Part shown: in pieces, positions 9,521 to 19,971 of the stretch
How the letters are laid out: every line of letters begins with the position of its first letter
Numbering within the stretch: position 1 is the stretch's first letter
NCBI GenBank assembly: GCA_022606425.2
Contig: JAHDVF020000415.1
Coordinates: 62,001-126,000, forward strand
Direction: 5' to 3'
From: Lepidostoma basale
Taxonomy: Eukaryota; Arthropoda; Insecta; Trichoptera; Lepidostomatidae
DNA length: 64,000 bases
Translations under genes and position numbers: made by a program
Notes under the pieces: generated by a model
Seen by the model: the letters and a program-made list of their open reading frames with translations, nothing else
Told to the model about the DNA's origin: nothing
Database searches by the model: none

Positions 9521-12500
9521 CTGAAACACAGAATAGTACCCATTATATTAAGCCGTTAGAGAATTGGTAGCCTTGATGGACGGTGTCAATTTACCATTTT
9601 CCTAATTACTTAATTGTTCATTTCTTATCTACATTTCACTGTCCTAAGCAGCCGGTGCAAAATAGTAAGATGAAGAGGGAGACTCACCAAGTTTCCGAGG
9701 AGGGCTCCCACAAAGAAGTGGACAACGACGAGTGTGTAGGATCCCAGCAGAGTGTTGTGGACCTCCAGCAGAGTGTTGTGGATCGACTGAAATCAAAAAT
9801 TTAAAATCAACAACATGGAATAATTAATACAAATGAAAACGTCTGTTTTCTAAAAACTAACTAACTAACCATCACGCCATCTCCCATAGGCAAAAATAAT
9901 GGACAGCTATACTTTTCTTTCACTTCCTCAACGATCATACATCGTGTCACGCACGCACGTCGATTATTTCCCACTCCTCACGTGGCCAACATTCAATGTT
10001 TGATTTATTTGATCGTGGCACATTTTCCTCTATTACACATTGTTAACATATACTTTTTTTTTACCATTCTTTCTTCATTAATTCTCTCCATGTGTCCAAA
10101 TTATTTTAATGATTCTTTCATTATATTTTGTTCACAACACTTTCATTCGCACCACATTCACTTATATTTTCATTCGACACTATCATACACAGTTTTCCAC
10201 ATATTCATCTAAGAGATCTCATTTCTACTGCATTCATTCCACTTTCATCTTTCTTTTGCCAGTTTCATGTTTCGCTTGGATACATAAGGGTACACTGTGC
10301 ACTGTCATTTTAGCTTTTTTGGATAGGATTTTGATTGCAATGACAACTTTAAGTGAACCATTCACTTTGTTGCCTGCCCCAACCCTTCTTTCAATATCCC
10401 TCTCCACTGTCAACATACTACCTAAATTTTATTATATTTGACATGTTTCGCCTTTCTAAGGCATTATCAAATGTCTTAGACATGCGAAACATGTTACATT
10501 TCCGGTCCACAATAGATTTACAGAATTACGGGGTAAAACAATATATCCAGGTTTTTGGAATAATGCTCTAATTATTACAAATAGTTAGAATTAACTGTTC
10601 ACTTCCTTCACATATTCTTAATAATAGTAAGTATCGGTAATAATAATTATCAAGTCGTTGGGTGGAGTGTCACTGATGCCGGGCATCTTCTGTATCATTC
10701 TCAGGTAGAAAGTTACAATTGATATACAGTTACGTCCCAGTATACCGCTACACTAAATACCAAAATATACATTTGCTTGTATTTTGACACCAAACTGATG
10801 AAGAAGAAAAATGGATTATTGTAATGGAATTTATGCAAACATTCCAAAACAAACTTCAATCTGCGTTCAATGCAGCAGCAAGGCTCATTAAAGGCATTCC
10901 AAAAAAGTCCCATATATCACAACATCTCAAAGAACTTAACTGGCTTAAAAGTCCAGAAAGAATCCAGTATAAAATCTGCTGGACCGGTGTATGTAGCCGG
11001 TCCATCAGCTTGGAACAATCTCCCTTCACACCTCAGATGCATAAATGATCCGACAGATTTCAGATCTAAACTGAAAACCCATCTTTTTCATATTTCATAC
11101 CCAATTTAAATATTTATACTTTGTTCTACTATACCTTTTAACCGATTGCGAAAATTTACATTTTTAGATTTAAAACACGTCTTAATTTGAGGTGATTACA
11201 TCACAAAAATGGCGCTTTAAAAGTTAGCATATTATTATTATTATTATAGGACCGGAAAGGGTTAATATGGAGTTTCATATCATTATTTAAGAAACCATAA
11301 ATAGATATATTTACTCACCTTGAGGACGGATTGCGAGAGCAGGGCCACGTATGGCTGCGAGGGGTCCCGGTACCAGGGCAGCGGCGGGAGGGCGCGCCAC
11401 TTGCTCCCCGACACGAAGCTCACCAGGGACTCCTCATCGCGGGGGCCCGTGTACTCACGGAACTCTCCATCCGTAACGCTGAGAACACATTCATTATATT
11501 AAACACACATATCTTTACCAGTGGCGTGCCTAGGGTGAACCAGTAAGGCAAGCCCGTCCGACATTTTTGTATTATAATATTAGTAAGAGGGTCACGATAA
11601 TGTCTTTTACCGGATTAAAATAGAATCTTTCTAAATTAATTGAATTTAAATTCCATTTTAGGCGCATTTTTAAATCTAAATCATTTTCTCCGTCATTAAC
11701 CCTTACCACTCCATGATTTTTTGATATTGTTTGTTAGCCAACTCTAATATAAATAATGTCAAAATATTTTTATTGATAGGTAGTTACAAAAAAAATCGTC
11801 AAAAATTCATTTGTCATGATTTATTCTTCAAATAAAAAACAATTTACAAAAAACATTATGGACTACTTATAGTTTTGCATAGTATGGTACTTTTTAAAAC
11901 AATCTCCGGGATGGAGACCAGGTTTTCTGGAACAGGTCTCACAAAACCACACTGTTTCCCGTAATCCCCCTGGAATCTTTCTGTTACTGCACACAGTACA
12001 GTCTTTAGAACCTTTGTCCCAATTTCGCAAGCCCAATATGAAGCCCATCGAAAACATGAAACAAAACATGTGGACGTAGGCGATTTTGCTGGCATCTCAC
12101 CTACGGTATGTATGAGTGAAATGTAATACGGCACGTATGAGTGAAACAAAACATACACTTAGGTCATTTATGTGTATGTCAGCAGGTCATTTGCAACGCA
12201 ACGAATTAAATTGCTTTAACTCGCGCAAAAATTCAAAATATTATTTTATTCGTAGATGGCTCAAACTTCAAATTCATAAGAAAAAAGTAAATTAAATATG
12301 ACCTGGCACCCCCTTAATGGTTGATTGAAATAAATTTAAGCCCTGGATGGGACGGGCTTGGAAAGTGTATGAATGAGGCAGACGAAAGGGAGCCCGCTGC
12401 GCCCTATAACAGCCTCGGTTAAACGGTGGGTACGTTCTATGTACATGGTGATGAGAAATGGCGGACTCACTGGTAGATAGTGGGCAACGCAGTAATTAGG

Positions 12501-15500
12501 AAGAGGCCGCAGAGCGTAGGAGACGTGGTGATATCCACTTCTCCGACCTTGATTTCGAGATCGCGGGCGCGACCACCTAGCTTCTGCCACGTGGGCCTGA
12601 GCGAGGAGCTAGCTGGACACCAGGGGGCCATACTGCAACAAAATAATAATTATCAACATCAAATCAATTCAGTTTATTTCATCTATAGATATTACAAAAT
12701 TAATTTTTAAGGCATCTATTGAGAACAGGTAAAATAATATATTATATATAGTATACTACCAGAAACGCACGATAGATGGTACGACATTAGGAAGACAGGA
12801 TACTCTCCAGAATTAAGAGTATTTGCCTTCTGAACGTACTTTCACTAATATGAAAGACGTCGATCTCTGAGGAGACCGCGTTCAGCAGATTAATTGCTCT
12901 TCCTATCGGTGTCACCAGAGGCAGGTGGGCGGTAGGTAAAACAATCTATGCTGTCAGAGATATCTATCAGGGACAAAAAGCCGAACACCCACCAGCACGG
13001 CCGAGTTGTCGAAACATCTCCCGAGTAATCTAAATAAATGGGTTATAAGATGCCCATCTCTTGGAAGCTGCAGAGAGTTGGCCCCAAGAAATGATTAATT
13101 ATCAATATCAATAAACCTTTATGTATCTACGATGAGGGATCTCGGGATCATCTATGAGAGTAGGCTTTTCGTGATACATCAAGAGGATTTGTTTATTTAT
13201 TCACTCGAAAGATATTACAAACACAATTATAGTTTGAGGCATCTATTTGAGAAAGGGTAAAGAATCAGGAACGCATGAGAGATGGTTCAACTTTAGGAAG
13301 ACAAGATACTCTCTAAGGTTAAGAGTATTTTTCTTCTGTTATCTTGTTCAGCAGACTGATTGCTCTTCCCACCGCCATTATTAGAGGCAGGTTGGTTCTT
13401 GCGGCCGGAAGAAAGAACAATAAATGCTGGCGGTAATATCAAAGTGTTTTATAAAAAAAAAAATGGAATATCTAATAGTTAAATTATTCACTTTATTGAT
13501 GTAAGATCTCCATTTACTCTGACACTAGCAGTGCTTTCCGTGTATAGCGACTTAATTGCCGTGATCAGTTTTGTACTTATTCCATATTCAGACAATATTT
13601 TCCACAACCTTTCTCTATTAACGTAATCATATGCTTTTTGCAAATCGACTAACGCACAGAAAAGTTTGCCGTTTTTTGCCAGAAACTTCTGTCAATGTAC
13701 GAAATCCAAAAATTTGATCTATATATCCTCTGCCATTCATAAAGGCACCTTGCACATCCCAATGGTGTTCTTCTACCGACCCTTATGTATGGAAGTGAAG
13801 TATGGAACTGCCAAAAGGATGAAAGTAGAATAAATGCAGTAGAAATGAGATCTCTTAGACGAATGTGAGGATACTCTGTGTATGATAGAGTGTCGAATGA
13901 AAATATAAGAAGTGAATGCGGAGCGAATGATGGTGTTATGAACAAAATAATGAAAGGATCATTAAGATGGTTTGAACATATGGAAAGAATGAATGAAGAA
14001 AGAATGGTAAAAAAATTATATGTTAACAATGTAAATGGAACCAGAAATAGAGGAAGACCGAGGAAAACGTGGCACGATCAAATAAATCAAATATTGAATG
14101 ACGGCCATGTGAGGAGTCAGAGACACGATGTATGAATGTTGAGGAAGCGAGAGAAATATGTCAGGAAAGAAAAGTGTGGTAGTTCATTCTTTCTGCCTAC
14201 CCTTTCGGGGAGACGGCGTGATGGTTAGTTTAAATAGAGTCTTTCTGTTGTATTTTTTTAGTTGATTGTAACACCTGATGATGCTAACCTCGGTTAGCGA
14301 AATAGCTGTCGCGACAATTTTGAAATAAATATAATCAATTGTGATATTCTGTAAGTGTTTTTATTTGTTGCCGGCCCCGGTCGAAGCTGGACACTCTACG
14401 CGAGACGACTGTGCACGATGGATGTATTTAAAAAGAAAACAAATAAAGACAGCTGAGAAAAGAAAATATTGGGTGCATCCAATCCTGAGGGAAAGATTTA
14501 CTTTGGGTACATTTCAGAACTTAATAACAGAATTGAGAAGTGACGAAATTAAGTTTTTGGATGTCATTAACTACATTCAACCATCTACTGACTCCAATAT
14601 CATCAACTACCAAAATACAAGATTACCAGACTGCATTTGTACTGAAGAAAGATTGTCCATATTTCTAAGGTAAATACCAATTAATTTGTTTAAAGGAAAA
14701 TATAAAACTTTTAGTTCACACGTATTTATTTAAAAAAAAAATAACTTTAGTTATTACATATTTATAACATATTTAAGTAAGTAGACTTTAAAAATTACTA
14801 AAATTTAACTCCGAATCTTGCGTGGAATCTTGTTGTGACCAAGCAGGTGATGCTGGTTCGACGGGTTGGCGTATCGAATATACATATCCACCTGAAAGGA
14901 GCATATTCTGGTTTCCTGGAGGGTGCAATTTGCAGAATATTGCATGTGATCTCTTGAGTGTGAATGCCAACTATAATTTGATAAACCACCTTTTTGATTT
15001 TTTGGATCAGTGATAGCACGCCTGATTGAAACTCTAAAGTTTCAGAACACCTTTGAAAAAGGAGAGCATTGGATGTTCTTCGCCTTTGTCTGTTTTCTAA
15101 GAACATTTTCTCATCCAGGTTCATTAGCTTTTGGAAATATTCCTACTTGTTGGTATGGCTGCTGGCCCCTGGACATGTATCTTGACAGAGTCATGAGTGT
15201 GATTAGGCTCAGCTACTTTTTGCAAAAAACTCCTTTATATGCATATGGTTTGGAAAATTTCGCCCCGGCTCCGGATTTTTTGTCTCGCAAATTCGACCAC
15301 TTTGTAGATACTAGTTTACCTGCAATTAAAATAGGTACAACTACTTTATTATTTTACAGATATTGTGCATCGGGTTGTTCCTTCAAAGAATTGCACTACA
15401 GTTACAGAGTTGGTTATTAGTAAGACACGAAACTTCCTGATAATGAGAGTAAATGGTTGGAAATTGCAAAGAGTTTTGATATAATTTTCCGCACTGTCTT

Positions 15501-16603
15501 GGAGCCGTTGATGGTAAGCACATAAGAGTGGTAATAATAGTGGCTCCATGTATTTTAATTACAAAGATTATTTCTCATTTGTTGCAGAATATCGTTTTAT
15601 TTTTATGAGTGTTGGCTCATATGGAAAAGAATGTGATTCCTCGATATTCAAGGAGTCGACCATGGTAAATATACCAAAATCAAGGCCTCTACATGCAACA
15701 CTTGAAAAAGATATGTTCTCGTGGGCGATGAGGCTTTCCCACTGTCAACAAATTTGTTGAGACCTTTTGGAGGCACTCATTTGGACTATATGAAAAAAAT
15801 ATCGTTTAAGTCGGGCAAGAAGGTACGTGCTTTCGGTATTTTAGCCAATAAATGGAGAATATTTCATCGGGATGTCCACCCAGACACGGCTATCGAAATT
15901 GTAAAAGCGTGTACAGTGTTACATAATTTTGTAAGGGAAAAGGACGGACTGAACTTTGAAGATATTCAGAAGAACAAGTACAACTGCACAACTGTTATCC
16001 ACGTGGTGGTCCTATTGCAAATGATATACGATCTGAATTACTTCATTTCAACAATAGGTTCGGTGCCTTGGCAACCAGAAGCGCATGATTAATATGATAT
16101 GTACTTAACCTATTTTTAAATAAAATACTTAGACACTTACCACATTTTTGTCTTTCTTAATTGTCAAAATCAGGTATGAGTAGGCAGCAAACTTCTCGCC
16201 AAGCAGATATTTTCAATTGCTTATCTTTATATTCATTTAAAGTTTTGTCCCAAAGGACACCTCTTTCCTGAACTAGTGTGATCAATTCTTCAGGGTTTGT
16301 ATTTGTTTCCATTATTACGAAATAACAAACGTGCGTACAATAAAAAACACAACAACTCTGCTTTCGCGCCGCGATGTTTGTGAGCGGTGAGCGCGATCGC
16401 AGAACAAGGAAAACCGGACCCTACACCCGACAAGTGGGAACGGGCTCAAGCTGTACTTACAATTCGACCATCCATTCTCCCTTCAGGATTTTGCTCCAAT
16501 TTATGTCGGTGATGGCCACCGACGCCCCGTCGCTGGATTTTGCCGAAAATATCACCAAAATTAAGAAAATAGCACAAAAAGGAATCTTTCGCAGCGCCTC
16601 CAT
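9430..16603 (-). CDS. TMX1: TMX1-like thioredoxin-related transmembrane protein
   Basis: Five exons on the minus strand (16603-16461, 12632-12471, 11478-11319, 9786-9688, 9520-9430) encode a signal peptide, a thioredoxin domain, one membrane span and a basic cytosolic tail start, the layout of ER-membrane protein disulfide isomerase TMX1. Family marks: ILKGEWMVEF, APWCPA, KVGEVDITTSPTLCGLFLIT, ALPTIYHVTDGEFREYTGPR and GSYTLVVVHFF. Exons 1 to 4 join in phase. Exon 5 is in a different phase for its family-like frame. The usual CxxC is CPAS here, so the resolving cysteine is a serine. The C-terminal acidic exon was not found. Introns are filled with TEs. PEX19 starts about 4 kb away in divergent orientation. 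Confidence 0.8.
9688..9786 (-). CDS. TMX1: TMX1-like exon 4 (transmembrane span)
   Basis: 33 codons between TTTCAG and GTGAGT. It encodes GSYTLVVVHFFVGALLGN, one hydrophobic span as in TMX1. Just before it, a 21-bp unit is tandemly repeated, giving HNTLLEVHNTLL. Confidence 0.7.
9853..10424 (-). mobile_element. RTE-1 3' fragment
   Basis: Minus-strand 3' end of RTE-1 with (GTTA)n tail at 9863, terminal GACGGCGTGATGG-like box and decayed C-terminal coding sequence. Several frame breaks. It lies in TMX intron 3. Confidence 0.8.
10425..10565. repeat. PLE-like stem plus CGAAACATG boxes, inverted pair
   Basis: Reverse strand at 10436-10465 reads GCCTTAGAAAGGCGAAACATG; forward strand at 10471-10495 reads ATGTC-TTA-GACAT followed by GCGAAACATG. 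Both are short stems followed by CGAAAC, the arrangement seen at several Penelope-like ends in this window. Bases 10500-10545 recur at 57147-57190. Confidence 0.5.
10820..11247 (+). mobile_element. L2-1 LINE 3' fragment with internal deletion
   Basis: C-terminal reverse transcriptase region AFNAAARLIKGIPKK and LKSPERIQYK, then a jump to VAGPSAWNNLPSHLRC and KTHLFHISYP. The fuller copy at 30367-31137 has about 75 more residues between these parts. It ends in (ATT)n at 11229-11247. Confidence 0.85.
11319..11478 (-). CDS. TMX1: TMX1-like exon 3
   Basis: Acceptor CTCAG and donor GTGAGT. Completes the thioredoxin domain after the cis-proline loop: with exon 2 it gives ALPTIYHVTDGEFREYTGPR, then DEESLVSFVSGSKWRALPPLP, ending at a codon boundary. 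This matches the TMX1 segment DGEFRRY.GPR closely. Confidence 0.85.
11519..11697. mobile_element. MITE-C copy 1 (left part)
   Basis: Starts CCAGTGGCGTGCCTAGGGTG; the reverse complement of this end and the following 150 bp occurs at 32530-33208. It is cut at 11697 by a TTAA and a piggyBac-type end. Confidence 0.65.
11695..12110 (-). mobile_element. piggyBac remnant with transposase C-terminal zinc finger
   Basis: Begins TTAA-CCCTTACCACTCC, the TTAA target plus CCC-start terminal repeat typical of piggyBac. The minus strand encodes [28 protein letters not shown] and FKKYHT, the cysteine/histidine-rich C-terminal domain of piggyBac transposases. The rest of the transposase is absent. It lies in TMX intron 2. 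A second, better bounded copy is at 50851-51481. Confidence 0.75.
12471..12632 (-). CDS. TMX1: TMX1-like exon 2 (redox site exon)
   Basis: Acceptor TTGCAG and donor GTGAGT. Joined in phase to exon 1 it reads MVEF-MAPWCPASSSLRPTWQ, then LEIKVGEVDITTSPTLCGLF and LITALPTIY. The family has FYAPWCPAC here: tyrosine is methionine and the second active-site cysteine is serine. The cis-proline (ALPT) is intact. Confidence 0.85.
12659..13088 (-). mobile_element. Jockey-1 3' end fragment
   Basis: Minus strand: C-terminal coding (reading frame like [20 protein letters not shown]) followed by the family 3' UTR and the start of the ATTTG-type tail at 12660. Multiple frame breaks. Confidence 0.8.
13128..13425. 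mobile_element. Two small Jockey-1 pieces in opposite orientation
   Basis: 13128-13178 matches the plus-strand block GATCTCGGGATCATCTATGA of the RT frame; 13190-13425 matches the minus-strand 3' end and UTR. The pieces are not contiguous in the element. Confidence 0.65.
13498..14228 (+). mobile_element. RTE-1 3' copy with inverted 5' segment
   Basis: 13498-13759 matches the middle of RTE-1 (about 18735-18990 of the full copy) in reverse; 13760-14228 matches its 3' end (from about 19490) in direct orientation and ends at TGATGGTTAG. The open frame at 13878-14135 carries [20 protein letters not shown]. This head-to-head structure is the known outcome of twin priming during target-primed reverse transcription. 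Confidence 0.8.
14229..14345 (+). ncRNA. Hammerhead-ribozyme-like core, Penelope-type end
   Basis: At 14275-14302 the sequence is CTGATGA, then stem GCTAACC-TC-GGTTAGC, then GAAA: the conserved hammerhead core with a perfect 7-bp stem II. Such cores are known in the terminal repeats of Penelope-like retroelements. Stems I and III are not clearly formed, so catalytic activity is uncertain. AATAAA follows at 14325. Confidence 0.5.
14395..16092 (+). pseudogene. PIF/Harbinger transposase, degenerate
   Basis: N-terminal region at 14426-14673: KRKYWVHPILRERF and LGTFQNLITELRSDEIKF, as in HARBI1-like proteins. The catalytic region follows from 15490 in mixed frames: CLGAVDGKHIR with the first aspartate (15497), MYFNYKDYFSF, YRFIFMSVGSYGKECDSSIF, then GDEAFPLSTNLLRPFG with the second acidic site and AFGILANKWRIFHR near 15831. 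It ends FNNRFGAVPW-like before 16092. At least four frame breaks make it non-coding. Confidence 0.8.
16157..16312 (-). pseudogene. MADF-domain gene of the Harbinger element, N-terminal exon
   Basis: Starts METNTNPEELITLVQERGVL and continues WDKTLNEYKDKQLKISAWREVC, the opening half of a MADF DNA-binding domain; the second ORF of PIF/Harbinger elements is of this Myb/MADF type. After DFDN a TAA stops the frame; the next frame would give ERQK and a good donor GTAAGTG follows at 16140. A one-base loss explains the stop. It ends 150 bp from TMX exon 1. Confidence 0.7.
16461..16603 (-). CDS. TMX1: TMX1-like exon 1 (signal peptide)
   Basis: ATG at 16603 opens MEALRKIPFCAIFLILVIFS, a basic start plus hydrophobic core of a signal peptide, then VAITDINWSKILKGEWMVE, the first strand and helix of the thioredoxin fold as in TMX1. 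The donor GTAAGTAC follows at 16460, leaving two bases (TT) that make phenylalanine with exon 2. Confidence 0.85.
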
Positions 16604-16959
16604 GATGGTTGAATTACGATGTTCTTTTAATAAACAAAAGAATTCATAATTTTATTTTTCGAACGTTCCGATGTCTATTTGAAAAATTCTTTTGATTCAT
16701 ATTGAAGTGCTTGCTGGAAATTAAACTATTTTAAGTGCCTAACTAACTAAAATTTTATTAATATAACGGTGGTAACGGGAGAAACAAACTTTTAATGAAA
16801 GGATATTATCTTAGAAAATAGCTTATGTGTTATAACTTTTTTTTTTATGTGTTATATTTTGTTATTTTTATTTTATGATTTATTTTATTTTATTTATTTA
16901 TTTTATATAATTGAATTTTATTTTAGTTATAGTTTGTAAATGATTTAGCATTTAAGTGT

Positions 16960-18247
16960 GTGCGGGTGATGCCTACTGGTGGCGATGAGGTCCGCAACCC
17001 ATCACACCGCATCTCCCGCAGGGGCGAACAGAGAAGGGTGGAATGCCGCATCGGTACATGGAATATAAGGGGAGGTATGGAAGGAAAGTTGAATGAGATG
17101 TGTGCAGAAATGGATAATAAGTGTTTAGATGTTTTATGTGTGACTGAATGTATGATGAAAGAGTGTGGTTCCTTGGAGCATGCGGATAAGCTTGTTCTGT
17201 GGTCGGGTGTGGCGTGCGGCGGTGCTAGCTCCAAGGATGGTAGAATGTATGAAAGGTTATAAATGTGTTAGCCCAAGACTCATGTGGATTCGTTTCAAGA
17301 TCGGGTTAACAAGAGTTTTCCTTTTAATTGGATACGCCCCCGGTAACAAGGAAAATGAGGCGAGTAATGATGAGTTTTGGGACAAAGTGAGAGAGACATT
17401 GGTGTGTAAGAGTGAAAACGAAAGATTGATAATAGCAGGTGATATGAACGGTTGGGTGGGAATCCGTAGGAGTGGGTACGAGGAATGTCTGGGTACATTT
17501 GGTGATAGACGAATAAATGATAATGGAAGGAGACTGCTTGAATTGTGTATAGAGTGGGGTCTCTTTGTATCAAATACCATCTTCGATCATAAGAGAATCC
17601 ATCTCTATACTTGGGAAAGAGGATTTGAAAGGTCCATTATAGATTACGTCATTGTAGACTCTAGATTACGGGCGGATACTGTTGATTCAAGGGTCTTCAG
17701 GGGAGCCGAACTGGAAACGGATCATTTTTTAGTAGTGGCAAAAGTGATCTTATTCCGGGGATGGCGAACCAGAAGAAGCAAAACAGTAGCCGCACCGACT
17801 AGAGTCAAAGTTGAAAAACTGCAAAACAATGACGTAAGAAATAATTTCGTAAGAAAAGTGAAAGATAGATTGAGTGAGCGGGATGTAAGTGAGTTGAGTA
17901 TTGACGAGACCTGGAAATACTTGAAGGAGAGTTTGTGTGGTGTGTGTGTACAAGGAAGAAGGAAAGGGGATGCATGGTGGAATGATGACGTAAAGATTGC
18001 TGTTAAAGAGAAGAAAGATGCTTGGTTGAATATGTTGTCGATAAATAAGAATGACAGAGTTAAGTATGAAAGAGCAAAAGATTTGTATAAGGTATGCAAG
18101 AAGAGAGTGAAGTCGGTAGTGAAAGCGCGGAAAGAAAAGCTGAAGGAGGAAGAAGGGCTCAAAATGACAAACAACTTCCAAGCAAATTTAAAAATGTTTT
18201 GGAAAGAAGTTAAAAAGCCCGAAATCCTCCTGATAGTGGATGTGTGA
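16960..18247 (+). pseudogene. RTE-1 endonuclease and linker region
   Basis: CRIGTWNIRGGMEGK is the opening of an APE-type endonuclease. After a frameshift near 17240: LIIAGDMNGWVG, then RSIIDYVIVDSRLRADTVDS and ELETDHFLV (the catalytic SDH site is TDH here). The endonuclease nicks target DNA to prime reverse transcription. The linker to the reverse transcriptase is lysine-rich (about 17780-18220). The frame stops at 18247, four bases into the next segment. Confidence 0.88.
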
Positions 18248-19971
18248 AAGCAATTTTAGACAACGAGGGAAGAATGTTAACGGAGAGTAAGATCATACAA
18301 GAAAGATGGATGGAATATTTTAAGGAGATGTATGGCGGTGATACAAGCGTGATCGAAAATATGACAGCTAGTGCGAGTGCGGGACCTATGAATGATAATA
18401 TTGAAAAAATAAGTACGAATGAGATGAAAAGATCCGTGAGTGCAATGAAAAGTGGAAAAGCTGTTGGGTTTGATTGTATTGCCATAGACTTTATTAAAAG
18501 CGGTGGCGAAGTGGTTTCTACATGGTTATGTAAGTTATTTAACCAGTGCTTGGAGGAGGGATATACGCCGCTAGACTGGAGGAGAGCAGTAATTATGCCC
18601 CTGTACAAAGGAAAAGGATCGCGTATGGAATGTGGAAACCACAGAGCTATTAGTCTTTTGAGTGTCGTTGGTAAAGTCTATGGCAGAATTTTAATAGAAA
18701 GAGTAAGAAAATTGACGAGTGACAAAGTTTGGGATGTGCAAGGTGCCTTTATGAATGGCAGAGGATGTATGGATCAAATTTTTGGACTTCGTACATTGAC
18801 AGAGAAGTTTCTGGCCAAAAATCGCAAACTTTTCTGTGCATTTGTCGACTTACAAAAAGCATATGATTACGTTAATAGAGAAAAGTTGTGGAAAATATTG
18901 TCTGAATATGGAATAAGTACAAAACTGATCACGGCCATTAAGTCGCTATACACGGAAAGCACTGCTAGTGTCAGAGTAAATGGAGATCTTACAGCCTGGT
19001 TTGATATCAATAAAGGTGTCAAACAAGGTTGCGTAATGTCCCCGTGGTTATTTAATCTGTATATGGACAATTGTATGAGAGAGCTGAAAGGGTTGGATGT
19101 AGGTGCCAAAATGAGCGGAGTGTCAGTAAGCTGTCTCTTGTATGCGGATGACGCTGTCCTACTTGCTGACAACGAGCATGAACTACAAGTCCTGGTGAAT
19201 TGTATGTATGAGGTATGCATGCGAAATGATCTGATGATGAATGTTAATAAGTCCAAGGTAATGATTTTTGAAAAGGAAGAAACCACGACAGTCTGCAACA
19301 TTAGCGTGAATGGTGAAAACTTGGAGCAAGTAGCTGAGTTTGTGTATTTAGGTAGTATGTTTACAAGAGATGGGAGAGTGGAGAGGGATATTGAAAGAAG
19401 GGTTGGGGCAGGCAACAAAGTGAATGGTGCACTTAAAGTTGTCATCGCAAACAAAAACCTATCCAAAAAAGCTAGAATGGCAGTGCACAATGGTGTTCTT
19501 CTACCGACCCTTATGTATGGAAGCGAAGCATGGAACTGGCAAAGGAAGGATGAAAGTAGAATAAATGCAGTAGAAATGAGATCTCTTAGACGAATGTGTG
19601 GATATTCTGTGTATGATAGAGTGTCGAATGAAAATATAAGAAGTGAATGCGGTGCGAATGATGGTGTCATGAACAAAATAATGAAAGGATCATTAAGATG
19701 GTTTGGACATATGGAAAGAATGAATGAAGAAAGAATGGTAAAAAAATTATATGTTAATGATGTAAATGGAACCAGAAATAGAGGAAGACCGAGGAAAACG
19801 TGGCACGATCAAATAAATCAAATATTGAATGTCGGCCATGTGAGGAGTCAGAGAAATCGACGCGCGTGCATGACACGATGTATGAATGTTGAGGAAGCGA
19901 GAGAAATATGTCAGGAAAGAAAGGTGTGGCAGTCCATTCTTTCTGCCTACCCCTTCGGGGAGACGGCGTGA
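18244..19971 (+). CDS. RTE-1 reverse transcriptase domain and C-terminus
   Basis: 575 codons open. Motifs: KSGKAVGFDCIAIDFIKSGG, HRAISLLSVVGKVYGRIL, VQGAFMNGRGCMDQI, palm [33 protein letters not shown], palm [16 protein letters not shown] and [12 protein letters not shown]. The C-terminus has the RTE signature [50 protein letters not shown] and [18 protein letters not shown]. All catalytic residues are present. It ends at TGA by the 3' hairpin. Confidence 0.9.
   Translation: MKAILDNEGRMLTESKIIQERWMEYFKEMYGGDTSVIENMTASASAGPMNDNIEKISTNEMKRSVSAMKSGKAVGFDCIAIDFIKSGGEVVSTWLCKLFNQCLEEGYTPLDWRRAVIMPLYKGKGSRMECGNHRAISLLSVVGKVYGRILIERVRKLTSDKVWDVQGAFMNGRGCMDQIFGLRTLTEKFLAKNRKLFCAFVDLQKAYDYVNREKLWKILSEYGISTKLITAIKSLYTESTASVRVNGDLTAWFDINKGVKQGCVMSPWLFNLYMDNCMRELKGLDVGAKMSGVSVSCLLYADDAVLLADNEHELQVLVNCMYEVCMRNDLMMNVNKSKVMIFEKEETTTVCNISVNGENLEQVAEFVYLGSMFTRDGRVERDIERRVGAGNKVNGALKVVIANKNLSKKARMAVHNGVLLPTLMYGSEAWNWQRKDESRINAVEMRSLRRMCGYSVYDRVSNENIRSECGANDGVMNKIMKGSLRWFGHMERMNEERMVKKLYVNDVNGTRNRGRPRKTWHDQINQILNVGHVRSQRNRRACMTRCMNVEEAREICQERKVWQSILSAYPFGETA

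Larger units (their letters stand above)
14350..16330. mobile_element. PIF/Harbinger transposon remnant in TMX intron 1
   Basis: Holds the two genes typical of this superfamily in convergent order: a decayed DDE transposase on the plus strand (14395-16092) and a MADF-domain gene start on the minus strand (16312-16157). Terminal repeats were not identified, so the limits are approximate. Confidence 0.75.

Noticed and set aside
18867..19676. 269-codon open frame on the minus strand
   Set aside because: Antisense shadow of the RTE-1 reverse transcriptase. Similar shadows recur opposite every RTE-1 copy.
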